Position numbers and translations under genes: made by a program
In this document: in pieces, positions 7,205-14,857 of the stretch
Layout: each line of letters starts with the position of its first letter
How positions within the stretch are numbered: the first letter of the stretch is position 1
Source: Pseudobutyrivibrio sp.
GTDB taxonomy: Bacteria > Bacillota_A > Clostridia > Lachnospirales > Lachnospiraceae
Length of the DNA: 20,366 nt
NCBI GenBank assembly: GCA_024691465.1
Contig: JAILNO010000073.1
Location: forward strand, 1-20,366
Direction of reading: 5' to 3'
The notes under the pieces: model-generated
The model's database searches: none
What the model saw: only the letters and a program-made list of their open reading frames with translations
What the model was told of the DNA's origin: nothing

Positions 7205-7242
7205 AGGCCAATACTCCTCTAGGTATCTTGGAGTATTGGCCT
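7205..7242 (-). terminator. Hairpin terminator after the methyltransferase gene
   Basis: AGGCCAATACTCC (7205-7217) and GGAGTATTGGCCT (7230-7242) pair perfectly over 13 bases with a 12-base loop. It lies 22 bases past the methyltransferase stop. The downstream tract on the minus strand is only moderately T-rich (ATTATATTG), so termination strength is uncertain, but position and stability fit. Confidence 0.7.
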
Positions 7243-7264
7243 TATAATCAACGTCTATATATCT

Positions 7265-7867
7265 CTACGACTTCTTTATTACTGCAACAGCACATGGTAC
7301 TCTACCATCAATCATATGGTATTCCACATTAGTATAGCCCAATTCACTAAAAAACTGCTGATATGAATCAAATGTAAATTCTCGCTTAAAATCTGCTCCT
7401 ACCATATCAATAGTCTTAGATAGTCCAGTTGTTTTTCCATCATCGGCTTTGTTCATGTATGTTGGAATTATAATTTTGCCGCCTGGTTTACAAACTCTAT
7501 TCAATTCCTGGACTGCCTTTATTGGTTCATCTAATAAATGTATTACATTTGCAGCCATAACCACATCAAAGCTTTCATCATCATAATCAATTGATAATAT
7601 ATCCCCTTGCTTAAAGGTGATGTTAGAATAATCACTACAATTTTTCCTTGCCTTTTTGATCATATTAGCTGAAAAATCAGTTGCCACAAGATTCTTACAT
7701 CTAGGTGCAATTACTGCGCTTAGAAAACCAGTACCGCAAGCACACTCTAACACCACATCATCGTGATTTATCTGTTTGGCAATAACACTTCGAAGTCCTT
7801 TATGTGTCTTAGAATTAATTACATTAACAAAAATATCATATACACCTGCAACTCTGTCCCAAAACAT
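7265..7867 (-). CDS. Class I SAM-dependent methyltransferase
   Basis: I place the start at 7867, giving 200 residues beginning MFWDRVAGVYD: it has an AAGGGGGA ribosome binding site about eight bases upstream, and FWDxxAxxYD is the usual opening of this group. An upstream in-frame ATG at 7966 would add 33 residues that run through two RNA hairpins and look non-coding. The SAM-binding motif I reads LECACGTGF (40-48), with Cys replacing the usual Gly in DxGxGTG; post-motif I ATDFSANMI and motif VAANVIHLLDEP-like residues follow, then the PGG turn of RVCKPGGKIIIP. It belongs to the Methyltransf_11/UbiE-like fold; the substrate is not predictable. It lies 150 bases downstream of hcp, separated by three hairpins. 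Confidence 0.88.
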   Translation of the reverse strand: MFWDRVAGVYDIFVNVINSKTHKGLRSVIAKQINHDDVVLECACGTGFLSAVIAPRCKNLVATDFSANMIKKARKNCSDYSNITFKQGDILSIDYDDESFDVVMAANVIHLLDEPIKAVQELNRVCKPGGKIIIPTYMNKADDGKTTGLSKTIDMVGADFKREFTFDSYQQFFSELGYTNVEYHMIDGRVPCAVAVIKKS

Positions 7868-7891
7868 AATATTAATCCCCCTTATATAAAC

Positions 7892-7985
7892 AATGCGGAA
7901 GTCTACAATGACTCCCGCATTAATAATATATGACTTCTTGCGGGAAAACAATGAAACCTCCCGCAAGAATCCTGCTTCGCAGGAT
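7892..7985 (-). repeat. Three consecutive hairpins between hcp and the methyltransferase gene
   Basis: Read in plus coordinates: (C) 7892-7903 with 7910-7921, a 12-base stem with one G-U and a six-base loop; (B) TTCTTGCGGGA 7935-7945 with 7959-7969, 11 perfect pairs; (A) ATCCTGC 7969-7975 with 7979-7985, seven pairs with a three-base loop. On the minus strand B and C share TGCGGGAG followed shortly by TCATTGT, so they look like diverged copies. None has a T-run, so this is not a standard terminator. A weak promoter (TTGTTT, 17 bases, TATTAT) overlaps B and the B-C gap. Confidence 0.6.
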
Positions 7986-8017
7986 AACTCTACAATAACT
8001 GTAATTGAGTAAATTTA

Positions 8018-9652
8018 TTAATTAAAGAATAGTTTGATATCATCTTCTACATTTGTAATGCCAGCTATTCCAAAATTCTCAACCAATACCTTAGTTACAT
8101 TAGGAGAAAGGAACGCTGGAAGAGTTGGTCCTAAGTGGATATTCTTAACTCCTAGGTATAATAGAGCAAGGAGTACTATAACAGCCTTCTGCTCATACCA
8201 AGCAATATTGTAAACAATAGGTAACTCATTGACATCATCTAATCCGAACACTTCCTTAAGCTTAAGAGCGATAAGTGCAAGTGAGTATGAATCGTTGCAC
8301 TGTCCTGCATCAAGTACCCTAGGGATTCCTGCTATATCACCTAAGTTAAGCTTGTTGTACTTATACTTGGCGCAACCTGCAGTAAGAATAACAGCATCCT
8401 TTGGAAGAGCATTGGCAAAATCAGTATAGTAGCTTCTGCTCTTAGCTCTACCATCACAACCTGCCATTACTACGAACTTCTTAATAGCGCCTGTCTTCAC
8501 AGCATCTACCACCTTGTCTGCAAGGGCAAATACCTGCTCATGAGCGAAACCACCTGTGATTGTACCTGTCTCAATTTCAGTAGGAGCAGGGCATGTCTTA
8601 GCAAGCTCTATAATCTCAGAGAAGTCCTTAGTCTGACCATACTCTCCATCGATATGCTTACATCCTGGATAACCTGTAGCACCTGTAGTAAATAATCTAT
8701 CCTTATATGAAGCAGCAGGTGGTACGATGCAGTTAGTTGTCATGAGAATTGGGCCATTGAATTTCTCAAATTCCTCCTTTTGCTTCCACCAAGCATTGCC
8801 GTAATTACCTGCGAAGTTATCATATTTCTTAAAAAATGGATAATAGTGAGCTGGGAGCATTTCTGAGTGTGTATATACATCTACACCTGTGCCCTTAGTC
8901 TGCTCTAGAAGCATCTCAAGATCCTTTAAGTCGTGGCCAGAAATAAGGATACCAGGATTATTTCTAACACCTATATCTACTGATGTAATCTCTGGGTTAC
9001 CATAAGCAGATGTATTAGCCTCATCTAGAAGTGCCATGCCATCTACACCATATTTCCCACACTCTAATGTAAGAGCAATCAAATCATCCACTGTAAGGCT
9101 ATCGTCTAATGTAGCAGCAAGTGCTCTCTGTAAAAAGGCATCCTCTTCCACATTGTCCTTAAGAAGAGCGTTAGCATGCTTAGAATATGCAGCAAGTCCC
9201 TTCAATCCATAAGTAATAAGCTCCCTGAGTGAGCGTATATCCTCATCTGTTGTGGAAAGCACGCCAACTGTCTTAGACTTAGCTTCATACTCAGCCTCTG
9301 TTCCCTTCCAAAGTGCTGCCTCTGGTAAAAAGTCCTTATTATTAAGCTTAGCCAGTAACTCTTCCTTTGTATCAATTGTCATCTTAATCTTTGCAATGAT
9401 TGAGTCCTTGTCAAAGTTTGCATTTGTGATTGTAGCAAAAAGGTTGACTGATATCATATGATTCACATCCTCTGATACATCCTTGCCCTCTGCACGAAGG
9501 GCTGTTGTAACTGAAGATAATCCCTTTGTCACAAATATTAATAAATCCTGTAAATTAGCAACCTCTGGTGTCTTACCGCATACACCTGCATTAGTACATC
9601 CACTGCATCCAGCAGTCTCCTGACATTGATAACAAAACATCTTGTTTTCCAT
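8018..9652 (-). CDS. hcp: Hybrid-cluster protein (hydroxylamine reductase / NO reductase type), class I
   Basis: The 544 residues match class I Hcp (prismane protein) throughout. The N-terminal cysteines C7-x2-C10-x8-C19-x5-C25 are the class I pattern that binds a cubane cluster. All ligands of the hybrid Fe-S-O cluster are visible: H240, E264, C308, C399 (the persulfide Cys position), C427, C452 and E487, with K489 beside it, in contexts [43 protein letters not shown] and WYEQKA. Class I proteins reduce hydroxylamine in vitro, and Hcp is regarded as a nitric-oxide defence enzyme in anaerobes. AAAGGAG six bases upstream sets the start. It follows the DUF438 gene by 25 bases in one unit, divergent from a Crp/Fnr regulator. 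The electron donor is not encoded here (no hcr). Confidence 0.97.
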   Translation of the reverse strand: MENKMFCYQCQETAGCSGCTNAGVCGKTPEVANLQDLLIFVTKGLSSVTTALRAEGKDVSEDVNHMISVNLFATITNANFDKDSIIAKIKMTIDTKEELLAKLNNKDFLPEAALWKGTEAEYEAKSKTVGVLSTTDEDIRSLRELITYGLKGLAAYSKHANALLKDNVEEDAFLQRALAATLDDSLTVDDLIALTLECGKYGVDGMALLDEANTSAYGNPEITSVDIGVRNNPGILISGHDLKDLEMLLEQTKGTGVDVYTHSEMLPAHYYPFFKKYDNFAGNYGNAWWKQKEEFEKFNGPILMTTNCIVPPAASYKDRLFTTGATGYPGCKHIDGEYGQTKDFSEIIELAKTCPAPTEIETGTITGGFAHEQVFALADKVVDAVKTGAIKKFVVMAGCDGRAKSRSYYTDFANALPKDAVILTAGCAKYKYNKLNLGDIAGIPRVLDAGQCNDSYSLALIALKLKEVFGLDDVNELPIVYNIAWYEQKAVIVLLALLYLGVKNIHLGPTLPAFLSPNVTKVLVENFGIAGITNVEDDIKLFFN

Positions 9653-9677
9653 TTTAAACTCCTTTTATATAAAAATA

Positions 9678-11285
9678 TTATCTACCGAAATGTTTCTCGG
9701 CGAAGTCCATATTCTGAACGCATTCTAATGTGCCCACATACTGATTGTCCTTATCTCTCACCGCCATGTATTTAACCAGTACTGGGTGCCCATCCCTGCT
9801 ACTCCATATATCCACGCAATCTCTGTTGCCTTTTCTAAAATCTTCAATAATGGAACGAACCATAGGCTCCACCTTAGGTGGATGACACGAGAACACCTCT
9901 CTATCAATAGCCATAAGCGGTCTCTTGAATAGCTTCATATCAGTTCCGTCATTGAAATATTTATTAACACTATCAGCATCTATGAAGGTAAGCTCCATAG
10001 GAATAGTATTAAGCATGGCATCTAATTCATATGCCTTCATGTGACCTGAAGGAAGATATATTTCCTCCATTGCTCCTGCCATTTCCTTAGCCTTTTTCTT
10101 AGGAGTAGCTTTTTCCCACAATGGACGCTTCTCGATTAAGCAAGGCTTGTAATCGTCGAAGTCTCTTGCTATGTCACCCCATTCTTCTTTCGTGAAGTTC
10201 TTAGCACATAGAGGGAAGATGATGTTCTCTTCCTTATAAATCATTTCCTCAGCTCTAGTCACCACTGCCTCTAATCGCTCGTTCCACTGTGTATCCTCAA
10301 GAAGAGTTTCGAAATCTCTGGCACTGTTTGATAGAGCCTTCATTTCGTCCCTGATTTCATCATCCACAGTCCACATAACATCTGTAGGTCCAGCGAAATG
10401 ATACTTAAGTTTAAGTAGGGGATATAATAAATCGCCCTTCTCAGCGTAATGAATTGATAGTTCTCTGGCTTTATCCAATGCATCAAGGAGGTTCTCTCTA
10501 CTTCTCATTGCCTCTCGCAATTTATTAAGTGCTTCTGATATAGCCTCATTTTCTAACGCAAATAATTGTATGGGATGATTCTCAATCACCTTCAGCTCAG
10601 CATATTTGTCATCGGCTCCATCCTTTCTTTTCAAAGGTGCGGCCTTAATCTTCGAGCCAATCCCCATGCCATAACTTTCTTCCTGCAAAGTCTTAGCCAC
10701 AGGTTTTACAATTTCGAATACTCCATCTTCTAATTCATTGCATGTATAACCGCTTTGAGATAGGAGCCCATTTATCAATGCCTTCCTCAATTTATAATAG
10801 AGGGCACCATGCAAGCCTGCGTCCTCCCAGTACTTGCTATGTGTATCTAGAGTACGCATCACTTCCACTCTTTCATCTGAGCTATCCCGCACTTGCATTG
10901 AATGGTCGCAAGGCATTCCATCCAGTAAGATATCCTCCAGCAGCTTATATACCCCTGCTGCACTTTTCTGGGATTCCATAGCATTTGCCATTCCGCAATC
11001 AATCACAGCCTTCTCTATCTTGGGAAAACTAGCGGCATCGGTCTGAAGCAATTCCGCCACTATAGCTGCATATCTCGACTCAGCTTCATCTATCATGCCA
11101 GAAAGAGAACCATGTATATTACTTAAATCTATTACCTCATCTATCCTTGGAAAATCAGTCTTAGCCTCTATGCTATGTGCTAATCCATTCTCATCAGCCA
11201 TCGCTGCGATTTCACTAATAATCTTTTCCTGAAATATAACCTTGTTGTACATCCACTCATGAATTGGTCCTAGTACTGCACTCAT
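9678..11285 (-). CDS. DUF438 / hemerythrin-like and PAS domain protein linked to hcp
   Basis: The 535-residue protein has three parts. An N-terminal helical region (1-200), opening GPIHEWMYNK, belongs to a family I know only as an uncharacterised N-terminal module. A hemerythrin-like DUF438 region (about 225-385) has candidate iron ligands H237 (ENHPIQLF), H279 and E282 (IHYAEKGDLLYP), H296 (KYHFAGP) and E352 (YKEENIIFP). A C-terminal PAS-like domain (about 415-530) contains DREVFSCHPPKVEPMV and ends YVGTLECVQNM. A di-iron site that senses or binds NO or oxygen is plausible but unproven. AGGAGG before the ATG is strong. It is the first gene of the unit with hcp and is preceded by a palindrome suited to Crp/Fnr control, so it probably works in the same nitrosative-stress response. 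Confidence 0.85.
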   Translation of the reverse strand: MSAVLGPIHEWMYNKVIFQEKIISEIAAMADENGLAHSIEAKTDFPRIDEVIDLSNIHGSLSGMIDEAESRYAAIVAELLQTDAASFPKIEKAVIDCGMANAMESQKSAAGVYKLLEDILLDGMPCDHSMQVRDSSDERVEVMRTLDTHSKYWEDAGLHGALYYKLRKALINGLLSQSGYTCNELEDGVFEIVKPVAKTLQEESYGMGIGSKIKAAPLKRKDGADDKYAELKVIENHPIQLFALENEAISEALNKLREAMRSRENLLDALDKARELSIHYAEKGDLLYPLLKLKYHFAGPTDVMWTVDDEIRDEMKALSNSARDFETLLEDTQWNERLEAVVTRAEEMIYKEENIIFPLCAKNFTKEEWGDIARDFDDYKPCLIEKRPLWEKATPKKKAKEMAGAMEEIYLPSGHMKAYELDAMLNTIPMELTFIDADSVNKYFNDGTDMKLFKRPLMAIDREVFSCHPPKVEPMVRSIIEDFRKGNRDCVDIWSSRDGHPVLVKYMAVRDKDNQYVGTLECVQNMDFAEKHFGR

Positions 11286-11312
11286 TTTGCTCCTCCTCTC
11301 TTTTCAAAAGCT

Positions 11313-11318
11313 ACTATA
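11313..11318 (-). promoter_or_regulatory. Predicted -10 box of the DUF438-hcp unit
   Basis: TATAGT on the minus strand, 28 bases before the DUF438 start codon. No good -35 box lies 17 bases upstream (CTTAAT), as expected for an activator-dependent promoter. With a start near 11306, the palindrome at 11339-11356 is centred at -41.5. Confidence 0.55.
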
Positions 11319-11338
11319 CAGTGAATGTGGAACAAATT

Positions 11339-11356
11339 AAGTTGCATTTGCAACTT
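11339..11356. promoter_or_regulatory. Putative Crp/Fnr-family operator between the DUF438-hcp unit and its regulator
   Basis: AAGTTGCATTTGCAACTT is a perfect 18-base palindrome (eight-base arms, TT centre) and the only strong symmetrical site in the 114-base divergent gap. Its length fits Crp/Fnr dimers. For the DUF438-hcp promoter it sits at the class II activator position; for the plus-strand regulator gene it overlaps the candidate -35, which suggests autorepression. Binding by the adjacent regulator is inferred. Confidence 0.72.
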
Positions 11357-11370
11357 TTTGGATATATTAT
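11342..11370 (+). promoter_or_regulatory. Candidate promoter of the Crp/Fnr regulator
   Basis: TTGCAT (11342-11347), 17 bases, TATTAT (11365-11370). The -35 is a poor match (3 of 6) and the -10 good (5 of 6). The alternative TTGCAA (11348-11353) with TTAAAT 17 bases on is nearly as good. Either choice overlaps the palindrome. Confidence 0.4.
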
Positions 11371-11399
11371 TTAAATTAGTTTTGATATGAGGTGTTTCT

Positions 11400-12056
11400 A
11401 TGGAAAAAGAAATTAATTATTCAGATATCGAATTATTTGAGAATATTAAAGAAAATGATCTAAACTCCCTTCTTAAATGCATTCGCTCCTTTAAGAAGGA
11501 ATTTAAGAAAGGTGAGGCCATCTACATGGAACAGGACGCTATATCCTACGTGGGAATCGTCCTGTCAGGATGTGTCCATATGATTAAGAATGATATATGG
11601 GGCAACAGCTCCCTTTTCACCTTCTTTAGCCCAGGTGATTTATTCGGCGAGAGCTTCGCTGTACAAAAGAACGTCTCCTCATCAGTAATTTTTACTGCAG
11701 CCGAACAGACCAAGGTTCTATTCCTGGCCGCATCTAATATAATCCATACATGTCCTAATGGATGCGTCTTCCATGCACAGATTGCCACTAATCTTTTTCA
11801 TCTACTGGGGATTAAGAATCAGAAATTCATTAATAAAATAGAAATCCTGTCCAAGGGAAGCATACGAGAAAAGCTGCTTGCTTATATCTCTCAGCTTGCC
11901 CAAGAACAGGACAGTAAATACATTAAATCTCCTCTCTCTAGAGCAGCACTGGCAGAATACCTATCTGTCAATAGAAGTGCCATGATAAGAGAGCTCTCTA
12001 AAATGAGAGAAGAAAATATCATTGATTTTGATAAGAATTACTTTGTTATTTCATAA
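11400..12056 (+). CDS. Crp/Fnr-family regulator, HcpR-like by context
   Basis: The 218 residues follow the Crp/Fnr plan: a cyclic-nucleotide-type beta-barrel (about 20-115, with GEAIYMEQD and FFSPGDLFGESFA), a long dimerisation helix (about 122-150) and a C-terminal winged helix-turn-helix (about 178-205, LSRAALAEYLSVNRSAMIRELSKM). The N-terminal cysteine cluster of true FNR is absent; the four cysteines (27, 58, 118, 122) are scattered, and the HTCPNGC pair has no known role. It is transcribed away from the DUF438-hcp unit, and regulators in this position (HcpR and relatives) commonly control hcp in response to nitrosative stress. GAGG seven bases before the ATG supports the start. Its stop overlaps the convergent HAD gene end by 11 bases, with no terminator between them. 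The HcpR assignment rests on context only. Confidence 0.88.
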   Translation: MEKEINYSDIELFENIKENDLNSLLKCIRSFKKEFKKGEAIYMEQDAISYVGIVLSGCVHMIKNDIWGNSSLFTFFSPGDLFGESFAVQKNVSSSVIFTAAEQTKVLFLAASNIIHTCPNGCVFHAQIATNLFHLLGIKNQKFINKIEILSKGSIREKLLAYISQLAQEQDSKYIKSPLSRAALAEYLSVNRSAMIRELSKMREENIIDFDKNYFVIS

Positions 12057-12855
12057 ACTTTTCAATAACCACTGCCACGCCGTCTTCATCATTGGATGGT
12101 GCAATATAATCAGCCCATTCTTTGGTCTCATCCTGTGCATTGGCCATGGCCACAGACATACCTGCGTATCGCATCATTGGGATGTCATTGAAGCCATCTC
12201 CACATGCCATTAAGCGCTTCCTGTCTATACCGATTCGAGTTAAAAGTAACTCTAGACTGGTGGCTTTCTCAATGCCCTTAGGCATAATCTCAAGGAAGTA
12301 TGGTTCCGAGAAGAATACCTCAACTGAGCCATTTAATCTATCATTAAGCTCAGCCTGAACCTCCTTTAGCACCTTATGGTCACCTACCACTAAGAACTTG
12401 ACTGGAGGGTCTTCAGCTGCCACCTCATTCAAATGAAAGACCTGTTTAACTGGGATGTTATTAATCCTAGCTTCCAACTGTACGAATTCATTATCTGGCT
12501 TATCTGTAATAATGCCCTCTGAATCGTACGTAAGTGGAGTGACTCCATGCTTATTAGCTATCTGGACAATAGTGTGATAATACTCTGTTGGCACCGTCTC
12601 TCTACGAATCACTTCCTTGGTATTACAGTCAATAATCATGCCTCCATTATATGTAAGCATGTAACCACCGAATTCGTCTAATCGAAGTGCCTGGGCTATC
12701 TTCTTAACACCAGGAACAGGACGTCCCGAAGCCAGTATTATCTTAACTCCAGACTTGGCGGCCTTCATTATTGTTTCTTTGTTTCTCTTACTAATCTCTT
12801 TCTTGCTATTTAAAAGAGTTCCATCTAAATCTAATGCTATTGCTTCATATTTCAT
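12046..12855 (-). CDS. Cof-type HAD-superfamily phosphatase
   Basis: About 269 residues, the usual length of Cof/YidA-type phosphatases. HAD motif I is ALDLDGTLLNS near the N-terminus (nucleophile and acid Asp), motif II is ILASGRP, a lysine region EIMPKGIEKATSL provides motif III, and motif IV is CGDGFNDIPMM. The large C2B cap lies between motifs II and III, beginning near TYNGGMIID. Such enzymes are cytosolic and dephosphorylate sugar phosphates, nucleotides or cofactor intermediates; the substrate is not predictable. I chose the Met that gives MKYEAIALDLDGT; an ATG three codons earlier (12864) is also in frame, and neither has a convincing ribosome binding site. It lies about 30 bases after the oxidoreductase gene, so translation may be coupled. 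Its 3' end overlaps the regulator gene on the other strand. Confidence 0.9.
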   Translation of the reverse strand: MKYEAIALDLDGTLLNSKKEISKRNKETIMKAAKSGVKIILASGRPVPGVKKIAQALRLDEFGGYMLTYNGGMIIDCNTKEVIRRETVPTEYYHTIVQIANKHGVTPLTYDSEGIITDKPDNEFVQLEARINNIPVKQVFHLNEVAAEDPPVKFLVVGDHKVLKEVQAELNDRLNGSVEVFFSEPYFLEIMPKGIEKATSLELLLTRIGIDRKRLMACGDGFNDIPMMRYAGMSVAMANAQDETKEWADYIAPSNDEDGVAVVIEKFMK

Positions 12856-12893
12856 AAAGCACATATTACCAAGTCAGCAGGTGTTCGTCAATC

Positions 12894-13853
12894 TTAATTA
12901 GTACACTCGTCTATAATCTCTGCCGCTATCATGCTATAGTTCATGAGCTTAGCCTGGGCCTCAGTGTCTTTTTCCTCAATGATGCGCTTGAACTCAGCAA
13001 ACTCGAAATAGAGGCGGTTACTTCCGTCACTTAGATCGACTTCTTTGGTATCAGTATCAGCATCATTGAAGAGCACGTCATACTCTGTAATACCATTGAC
13101 ATGTGGATAGATACAGATAGTGGCATCTACACCCTGAATGGTAGTAGGGCCAGTGGCTGTACATTCCTTAGCTGCCATGCACATACACTTGAAGCCATCA
13201 TACTCTGCAATTAAGATACCGCTTGTGTCAACACCCTTTTCAGTATTGGCAAAATATGATACCGCCTGAGGCTTACCAAACAGGCCTACCATTGCAGCTA
13301 TATTGTATACATTGAGATCACGCAGGCATCCACCATTATGATCTTTGTCAAATACTGCTGGCAGAGATGTACCCTCATGGAATGCCTTGTATCTACGAGA
13401 CATTTGGCTGTAATTGAAATTACATAGCTTAATATCTCCAGCCAAGCTAACATCCTTCTGCAACTGCTTGAAGGCTGGCATATGATAAATACTCATAGCC
13501 TCGAATAGCATAACTGCCTTCTTCTTAGCAAGCTCATCTAATTTCTCAAGCTCATTTAAACTATATGTAATCGGCTTCTCACATATTACATGCTTGGATG
13601 CCTCTATTGCCTTCTTGGCATATTCCACATGCAAATCGTTGAGAAGTCCTATATATACCACATCCACATCCGATGCTAATAATTCGTCATAATTCAAGAA
13701 GACCTGGCTCAAGTGGTACTTCTTAGCAAATGCCTCTAGCTTATCAGCACTCTTCTCACGTCCACATATGTATATTTCATCAAATCCAATCTCATCTATG
13801 AACGAGAGGACTTCTTCCACTATTACGCCATTACCAACAATTCCTAATTTCAT
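12894..13853 (-). CDS. Gfo/Idh/MocA-family oxidoreductase
   Basis: The 319-residue protein opens with a Rossmann nucleotide-binding motif, MKLGIVGNGVI, and carries the family's second hallmark CEKPIT (residues 91-96), where the Lys contacts substrate and cofactor. The C-terminal domain has GGCLRDLNVYNI (about 173-184), where many relatives have His but the GFOR/dihydrodiol-dehydrogenase-like branch has Tyr, as here. It should be a cytosolic NAD(P)-dependent dehydrogenase acting on a sugar, polyol or similar compound; the exact substrate cannot be told. AAAGGAG seven bases before the ATG is a good ribosome binding site. It lies 44 bases after the DUF3137 gene and 38 bases before the HAD gene, so it is probably transcribed with them, though a functional link with lemA is not obvious. 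Confidence 0.9.
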   Translation of the reverse strand: MKLGIVGNGVIVEEVLSFIDEIGFDEIYICGREKSADKLEAFAKKYHLSQVFLNYDELLASDVDVVYIGLLNDLHVEYAKKAIEASKHVICEKPITYSLNELEKLDELAKKKAVMLFEAMSIYHMPAFKQLQKDVSLAGDIKLCNFNYSQMSRRYKAFHEGTSLPAVFDKDHNGGCLRDLNVYNIAAMVGLFGKPQAVSYFANTEKGVDTSGILIAEYDGFKCMCMAAKECTATGPTTIQGVDATICIYPHVNGITEYDVLFNDADTDTKEVDLSDGSNRLYFEFAEFKRIIEEKDTEAQAKLMNYSMIAAEIIDECTN

Positions 13854-13897
13854 AGTATATCTCCTTTATTACTTAGCACACAAAATGGGATATCCAC

Positions 13898-14848
13898 CTA
13901 TGCAAAGATACTATCACCTAATTCAAGCTTCTCGGCGAAATCCACCAGACTTTTAATCTCTTCTTTAGTCTGAGCAACGCATGCGTCAAAACTCTTAGCA
14001 TGATCCACCTGGCATAGCTTATCAAATACAGGCTTAAAATCGAATAAGTCCATATCATTAATAGCTATATACATGTAATTATCACTGAATTTAAATCGTA
14101 TATTCGAACCGTATTTACGATACAACTCCTTTATGAGGGACATATACTGAGGAGTAAGTATATAGAATGTCTCTGCCTCATTATTCGAATATACAGAGAA
14201 CAATTCATTGAACTCCACATCCTCTAAAGATACCTCAGTAAGATTCTTCTCTAGCTTGGTAGGATTGTGAACTGGCTTATCTCCACCTAAGAGACCATGC
14301 TTCACCTTGCCATTAACCACCTCATTAGGAATGATATATATATTATCCTTAAACTTCTTAAAGAATGTATATTTAAACAAGCCTCCCTTAAACAATGTAG
14401 ACTTATAGTGAGCTCCATCACTATCGCTCTTTATCTCGTAGGTATAGACTTCTACATAATCTAAGGATATGTCGTCATTTCTACCGAAACGCATCTGCAC
14501 ACCATCCTCAGTAAGACACATGTTCTTCTTAATAGGGAATAGATTGCATCTTCTGCATCCTTCTGCATCAATAGCGCTTCCCTCAGAATCATAAGTAGCT
14601 CCAGGGAAAGCCTCTTGAAGAATCTTCTGCAGATCATTCTCCTTGAAGTTCTTCTGCATCTCATCCTTTAGTTTCATGCGCTTCATGTATATAGGCACCA
14701 AAACTAAAATAAATAGAGGTAATAATCCAGCTGTTGTTCCTGTGATAAATAAAAAAGTGATAAAAATTAAAACTATTAATGTGACTAAGGACTTGTATTT
14801 GCTGTCCCAGTTCTTATACTTCTCTATCAATTCATTAATATCAGGCAT
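13898..14848 (-). CDS. DUF3137 membrane protein, partner of LemA
   Basis: The 316 residues have two adjacent membrane helices near the N-terminus (about 19-37 and 41-55), followed by a large soluble domain. The order, charged N-terminus, paired helices and a beta-rich domain with FKGGLFKYTFFKKFKD and later NNEAETFYILTPQYMSLI, matches the DUF3137 family, which is often encoded beside lemA. The role is unknown; the soluble part is probably cytoplasmic if the N-terminus is inside. GGGGGAG lies very close before the ATG. The gene begins nine bases after the lemA stop, so the pair is almost certainly co-translated. I base the family name on recognition of this recurrent gene pair rather than on catalytic residues, since none are known. 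Confidence 0.8.
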   Translation of the reverse strand: MPDINELIEKYKNWDSKYKSLVTLIVLIFITFLFITGTTAGLLPLFILVLVPIYMKRMKLKDEMQKNFKENDLQKILQEAFPGATYDSEGSAIDAEGCRRCNLFPIKKNMCLTEDGVQMRFGRNDDISLDYVEVYTYEIKSDSDGAHYKSTLFKGGLFKYTFFKKFKDNIYIIPNEVVNGKVKHGLLGGDKPVHNPTKLEKNLTEVSLEDVEFNELFSVYSNNEAETFYILTPQYMSLIKELYRKYGSNIRFKFSDNYMYIAINDMDLFDFKPVFDKLCQVDHAKSFDACVAQTKEEIKSLVDFAEKLELGDSIFA

Positions 14849-14857
14849 GGCTCCCCC

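Noticed and set aside
7205..7242. A riboswitch or small RNA upstream of the importer
   Set aside because: It is a simple perfect hairpin on the far side of the importer promoter and right after the methyltransferase stop, so a terminator explains it.
7265..7867. An arsenite methyltransferase (ArsM)
   Set aside because: It is too short and lacks the conserved ArsM cysteine set and the C-terminal domain; only the general SAM fold is supported.
11400..12056. A true oxygen-sensing FNR
   Set aside because: The N-terminal cysteines required for the FNR iron-sulfur cluster are missing.
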